Position numbers and translations under genes: made by a program
Shown here: piece by piece, positions 59,012 through 64,000 of the stretch
Position numbering within the stretch: position 1 is the first letter of the stretch
Layout: each line of letters starts with the position of its first letter
Notes under the pieces: generated by a model
The model's input: only the letters and a program-made list of their open reading frames with translations
Database searches by the model: none
What the model was told of the DNA's origin: nothing
From: Hydractinia symbiolongicarpus
Taxonomy: Eukaryota > Cnidaria > Hydrozoa > Anthoathecata > Hydractiniidae
Direction: 5' to 3'
Length of the DNA stretch: 64,000 nucleotides
Assembly (NCBI RefSeq): GCF_029227915.1
Contig: NC_079876.1
Location: 12,524,001 to 12,588,000 of the forward strand

Positions 59012-59985
59012 TTACTGTGAAACAAAGATACATTGTGATAAATACCTGAGGGCTTGGTTGAAATAACAATCAAGTTCGTGCTGTATGTACCACTGTATAT
59101 ATGCCAATGTGTCTACTTCACCTCTTTTTTTCTTCCCATCCATGACTTTGCACTGTCTACAAGAGCTGCTCTTAAAAATAATATCTACCACCTGCGAAGT
59201 ATTTTCCGCTATTGCTGATATAATTCCCATCTTGGCTAACCATCCTCTGCTGCTCCACAATCCATCGAATGAAGTTCTCACAGTTTGAGTTTCTGTGTCA
59301 TTATTTATAATAGCTTTGGCACTTTTTGCTGCTTCTCTCATATTTTTCTGCATCAAACTGAATGCTTTCTCCTCTATATACTTTGTGTGTTCTGAAAACG
59401 GAGGCCTACTGACAGGTTGTGATAGACCAAGGACACTGCAAAATTTTTCTAATCCTTTCCATCCTTTTCCTATGATTCTGCTTGCAAGCACACTTTTTCT
59501 ATTAATATTGAAATCCTTTTCCGATTTTTCTGTTGTGTAAAATCCGCCATTGTCGATGTGGGTGATGCAACTTTCATTTGAGCAGTTGAAGCTCGGCTTT
59601 GTTGCTAATCCCGCCCTAAAATTAGATTTCTCCTCAACCTCTACTTTTAAAAAAGCATTGTCTACAAACAACTTACATATTCCGATAACAGTTTTATGTT
59701 TACTATCCAAGAACTACTTTCCGTTATATCTCCGTCATCGTCGAAGTCATTGTCTGTATCAGAAAAATAACTTTCATCACTGCAATTATTTTCTCCCCAT
59801 TTAAAGATTTTATTCCGACTTGCTGATAACTTCATCGAAGGTGTATTTTCATCGACATCATCAAACCATGGCCCTTTACTTATACTTCATAACCTTCTTT
59901 TAGTAGGCGAGGTTAAATTATAAGTGCTACTTTTTTTACTCTTTCTCGAAAAACGGAAAGGATTACTTTTATAACTATATTTCGA
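59012..59985 (-). pseudogene. Mutator-like transposase-domain protein, broken and truncated
   Basis: The N-terminal ATG near 59988 begins MSKYSYKSNPFRFSRKSK and meets a TGA near 59889. The acidic segment DTDNDFDDDGDI leads into a frameshift near 59706. The main 230-residue frame has FNINRKSVLASRIIGKGW, RTSFDGLWSSRGW and SSSCRQCKVMDGKKK: an RNase-H-like Asp followed by paired Cys, as in Mutator-like transposase-domain proteins common in cnidarians. The C-terminal catalytic part is missing. Function lost; assignment from motif memory. Confidence 0.6.
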
Positions 59986-59989
59986 CATG

Positions 59990-61339
59990 ATTCCAATTTA
60001 ATATTAAGATTTCCAATAGCATGGCACATAGCCGTATAAATGCACAGATTTTCACTTCGACTTGTTAGATAATTTTGTTTGTTATTTTTTAAAAAGATGA
60101 TTACGTTTTTGTTAGGACAATTACCTACATTAGCTGGCTTCAAATTTTTGTGACCTCAGATCTCATATGCATGCTCTTTTTTTAATGATTTTTTATACGA
60201 CAACATTTATATATACAATACAGTCTGAATGTAATCTACCGTGTACACGCTAATATCACACCTTTGCAGTCGTTTGTTTTTTGTTATAATTAAATCCCTT
60301 AAAGGTTTAGCGAGTTTATATTTGCGTGTTAAAAAACAATGCGCTCCTGAAGAAGTATCGGAGCAATTATATTTATAGATGCATTGTGTAAATGTATTGA
60401 TAAGCTATTCCCTTAAGTATTAGCATAAAGTAATTAAATAATAAAAATCATACGCGAAGTTTTATAATACATTGCGCGGGAATGTATTGTTGATTTAATT
60501 ACTTAAAAAGATTCCAGCGCATTTACTTTAAGAAACATATGAAAAGCATTGTTCACAACTATTAAATGTCGCTTTTCGTTTATAAACTTTTAAAATGTGA
60601 TCTTAAAAAACATTTCTATCACCGCTTTTCGTTTTTAAACTTTTAGAATGCGATTTAAAAAAACATATCTATCACCGCTTTTCGTTTTTAAACTTTTATA
60701 ATGCAATCTAAAAAAGCATTTCTATCGCCGCATACAAATTTAACTTTTTCAGACAAATGACATTTCATAAAAATACCTGAAACAAACAAATTAACTTTAA
60801 TGAAAGACTTTTTTGAAAAGAAAAAAAATTAAATTATACTGGCTATAAAAATGGTGGAGCTCGCGAAAATAATCGTGGGACACACGATCCTTCGTGGAGA
60901 TATATTTAATTACTGCAATTAAAAATTTCAAAAGAGTTCGCGCAAAATAGATTGCTAAAATTGATCTTGCAACCTATTGTGATTAAACAATCGATCGCGT
61001 GGGGTCATTGTTTATTAGCGAGGCAAAAAAAACAAAAGCTATCACAATGTTATTGTTCTGTGTAACTATTCATACATATATTACAAAGTATAAACTATCT
61101 AAAAAATATTATTATGTATATTTTAATACGGGAGTTTCATATTATGCATAGTGTTTACAAAAAATATGCTCAACTCATTTTGCACATATTTCCTTGAGCA
61201 CCTTCAAATATTTTCATGGAATATAAATTATTTTTTCTATATGTCATGAATTTTTTGCAAAAAAACCTTTAAAAAAAACTTTACAGTAACCCTAACTTGC
61301 ATTTTTTGTTTTTAATATCAATTTTCAGCCAACTATCAT
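59990..61339. other. intergenic DNA with a 53-bp tandem repeat
   Basis: AT-rich. The only clear structure is the tandem repeat listed separately. No gene seen. Confidence 0.5.
60571..60731 (+). repeat. 53-bp tandem repeat, about three units
   Basis: Units start GCTTTTCGTTT at 60571, 60624 and 60677, and a fourth breaks down at about 60730. Each unit has AAACTTTTA and a run of A, then CATTTCTATCACC. Confidence 0.9.
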
Positions 61340-61600
61340 CATCATTCATTCATCATTCTCGGCTTAACGTCCATTTTTCATGCTAGCATGGGTTGGACGG
61401 GGTATATTAATGACCCTCTTCCAATCTGATCTAGACTGTGTTCGATCTAAACTTAACTTCCTCTGTATCAAGTTTGTCCTTATAACCTTCTGCCAAGTCT
61501 TTCTCGTTCTGCCTCTGGGCTTTGCCCCAGGAACTATCAAGTCTCTACACTTTCTTACCCAATTATCCTCCTCCATTCTTTCCAAGAACTATAAAAAGAT
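61340..61600 (-). pseudogene. 3' end of a LINE reverse-transcriptase ORF
   Basis: Minus-strand frame with DNWVRKCRDLIVPGAKPRGR and RTRKTWQKVIRTNL, the characteristic post-RT C-terminal segment of many non-LTR retrotransposon ORFs (W-x3-C...RPRGRPRKTW style), then SRSDWKRVI and a 3' end rich in ATG/ATT repeats near 61330. No RT core upstream: a severely 5'-truncated copy. Confidence 0.7.
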
Positions 61601-62275
61601 AATTCACATATAAGATTTACTTTAAAACAGGGTAACTATTTAATTAGCAGGGTATCTAGCCAATTCTCACATTGACATTTCCTCAATACAATCGTGCCAA
61701 AATTTTAGACTTTGTGTTTGTCATAACACTCTCCTCTTTTATGCTTATTTTTTAATTTTACAAAAGGAATGTTGATTGTAAAGTCTTTTATGAATAAATT
61801 TGTTTTTGAATTTCACTTTGATAGGAAAAAGTGTGGAATAATCTTCCAGACCAAGTGACCTGTGATGAAAGTCTGCTTTCGTTTTAGACTTTCATCTCTA
61901 ATGTATTTGGCAAATTCTAATGGAGATCACTTTTTAACTTTTTAATTTTTTTTTTATTGAGCTGAAACAATCCACTAACTATAGGTTTTGTGATTTTCTG
62001 GGCTTCTTTAAATATTTATTATTATTATTATTTAAGCAGATGCTCATTTTTCAGTGCTGCTTATTGCTTACTAACTACAACCTGTTAGTGTTTGTTATTG
62101 CTCTTTAGCACCAGGTGAGGACCAAGTTTTAACTTGTATCTCCTCCTTTATACCGCCACTCTTTAAGTAAAGTTTAAATCTCCATTAAGACACCTATTTA
62201 CCATGCATGTTCTTACAATTTAAATATGCTAAATAGTTTTATGTTTTTTTTCTTTAGTTTAAAATTAAACATAAA
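61601..62275. other. NOL12 upstream region
   Basis: AT-rich, no other gene. A TTTAG acceptor-like site at 62252-62256 suggests that the NOL12 start codon sits in an exon that begins shortly before 62276. Confidence 0.4.
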
Positions 62276-64000
62276 ATGGGAAAAGTTCCTACTCCTGGAC
62301 ATAAGAAACGCAACAAACTGATCCTTTCGTTTGATGACAGTGCACGGAAGTAAGTTATGATTTATCATCCTAAAAGTGGATTGCCTTTATTAAAAGGTTT
62401 CACCACCTATGTTTAGTAAATCTAGTTTGTATATTTTAAAGTTTTATAGTTAAATTTTGCTAACCAGCTTTTTTCATTTAATCTATTTCACCTGTACCTT
62501 TGTCTTGTCTAAAAGCTTTTTTTGTGTGGAATTTTATGCTTTGTTTGCAACCGCATACACACAGGCAGCAGCTTTTAACAAAAAATAAGAGTAACACTTT
62601 TTAACCATATGTGATGCATCTATATTAAATAAAACCTGGCAAAATTTTTGTAAACACAGCTTCAAGCATCAGTACTTGGCAATTAGAAAGGCTGTTAAGT
62701 GAGATCAGGCTTGTATTTTATTTAAGAGAATATTTAACTGGTTTTCGAAAGAGGCGGCAACAAAGAAAAGAAAAAGCTCAAACTGAAATCGAGAAAAAAC
62801 TGAAAAACAAAATCAGACAAGAAAGAACCAAAGTAAGCAAATTCTATTTTCATCTTTGTATATGCTGAGTTTCATAGCGCATCTAAAGTATGTTTTTCTC
62901 ATCCTGTTTAAACCTACACAGTGTATGATAAATGCTTAAATTCACCTTAATCATGATTTAAAACAAAAACAAATTTAAAGCAAATAGATTCATAACGTAC
63001 TAGAGATCTTGTTGTTATGAAGTGAGTTTAAAAATTTAATACAGGATGCAAACATTATTTTGTTATTTCTTAGCTGTCTAAAATTATGTTTGCATTAAAA
63101 ATATTTAGCCTATTCATGTGAAATTCACAATCTGATGCTTTGGATTTTTTTTAAATTTTTATATTTTTATATTCAACTATTTACTTACTGGTACTTTCAC
63201 GTTTTCGAATTCACAAAATTAAATTCCTACAAAAAAGTTTTGAACTTGATTCATCTCTATAATAATAGCCATCATCTACCTGTTTGTCTGTCTGTTACAG
63301 GAAACATGAAATGTAATACCCTGTGGATTTTTTCATGGGTTGACGACTAGTTAAAATAAAATCTTCCAAAATGTAAAGTTTTTAATAATACTCAGTTACA
63401 AATCATCATATTGTTGAAACATTTTGCGAATGGCCTGATTCTCACAAATTTTTCAAAATTTTCAGGCACAAGTACTCTGAAATAGAAAGTATGATACTGC
63501 AGTCATATGGTTATTTCTAGTGTGAATTTCTTATTTATTTATTTAGAAGCGAAAAGCAAATCAAGATAAAATTAATGATATTTTACAAGGAATTCGTAAG
63601 ATTTTTAATATAATTTATTGGGGATGCTTCCTGAACAAATTTTCACGCAATGATTTTTTACAAAAATCCTAGCTTGAAGAGAAAAAATGTTAAGAAATTG
63701 ATTGTCTAAAAAGTGATTAGAAAGCTTATCTCACTGTCTAAAGCCACCCTTTTGTTTGTTTTCAAATCAAACAACATTGTGTTTTTTTTGGTAAAGTTGC
63801 GAGTTTATGTAGTGTCACGCAACCACAAATTAAGCCTTACAAGTTCTATGAGTGCAAGAATCTTAAAATTATTTTTTCTGGAAAATGTGTTTTTTGTAAT
63901 CCGATCTAATTTTCTTTAAAATATATACATTCCACTTTTTTGTTTAGACATGCCATACGACAATATGAACACAACATCCGAGCAATGTGAGAAAGTTGAT
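62276..64000 (+). CDS. NOL12: nucleolar protein 12 (Rrp17 family), 5' part
   Basis: Coding exons 62276-62349, 62727-62832, 63547-63595 and 63948-64000+ (continues beyond the window), with GT-AG and matching phases. The product starts MGKVPTPGHKKRNK, then LILSFDDSARKEYLTGFRKR, a strong match to the NOL12 signature (LSFDE..R.EYLTGFHKR), followed by a long Lys/Arg/Glu coiled helix (KEKAQTEIEKKLKNKIRQER) and a Y-D-x-x-N-T segment. NOL12 is a nucleolar RNA-binding protein and 5'-3' exonuclease-family factor in pre-rRNA processing. The 3' half is outside the window. Confidence 0.85.
63258..63350 (+). repeat. dispersed GTCTGTCTGTC-type repeat, single copy
   Basis: TCTATAATAATAGCC, then CTGTTTGTCTGTCTGTTAC, then CCTGTGGATTTTTTCATGGG and GACGACTAG. 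Same family as 21.1-21.4 and 32.3-32.5 kb, here in a NOL12 intron. Confidence 0.65.

Noticed and set aside
1-64000. CRISPR arrays or bacterial operon structure
   Set aside because: No regularly spaced direct repeats with unique spacers were seen, and the genes are spliced eukaryotic genes.

Overview
The window looks like nuclear DNA of an early-branching animal, most likely a cnidarian and plausibly a hydrozoan. It is AT-rich and full of introns, has canonical GT-AG splicing, and is packed with small DNA transposons, SINEs and LINE remnants. It also carries animal orthologues (SPTLC1, AP3D1, NOL12) alongside a Polinton/adintovirus-like insertion. The organism call is inference: no ribosomal or mitochondrial marker is present.

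Layout. Positions 1-8907 are mostly non-coding. They hold a MITE-like element, two opposed copies of a tRNA-derived SINE, a decayed non-LTR retrotransposon (5216-7600, minus) and one orphan coding-like terminal exon (7809-8031). Two intron-rich housekeeping genes follow head to tail on the plus strand. SPTLC1 (15 exons, 8908-15619) encodes the non-catalytic subunit of serine palmitoyltransferase. AP3D1 (43 exons, 16341-33856) encodes the delta subunit of the AP-3 vesicle adaptor. I reconstructed both exon by exon, and the phases close at every junction. A single-exon ankyrin-repeat gene with His and Asn tracts (35001-37613, minus) comes next.

Positions 37.6-45.4 kb are a transposon-rich spacer. 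It includes a 1.76 kb non-autonomous element (42390-44151) whose ends are arrays of ACGTCTT motifs, and two tandem MITEs at 40.3-41.4 kb. Positions 45.47-53.65 kb hold a GC-richer, decayed Polinton/adintovirus-like insertion. On the minus strand it carries a protein-primed-type family B DNA polymerase with an N-terminal SAP-like segment, a Cys-rich protein, a membrane protein, a conserved-looking unknown, an A32-like packaging ATPase, a coiled-coil membrane protein, a BRO-N/MSV199-like protein and a terminal unknown. Short ORFs run divergently on the plus strand. No capsid, protease or integrase was recognised. Stops and frameshifts make it a fossil.

Nearly every gene end in this insertion carries a short perfect or near-perfect hairpin. 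This resembles the hairpin polyadenylation rule known from mimivirus and its virophages, and it is the most interesting observation in the window.

From 53.7 to 60 kb there are broken transposon-associated-looking genes: a RecQ-like helicase, a ZAD-like zinc-finger ORF and a Mutator-like transposase fragment. A LINE 3' remnant lies at 61.3-61.6 kb. The window ends inside the NOL12 (nucleolar protein 12) orthologue, whose first four coding exons are present from 62276.
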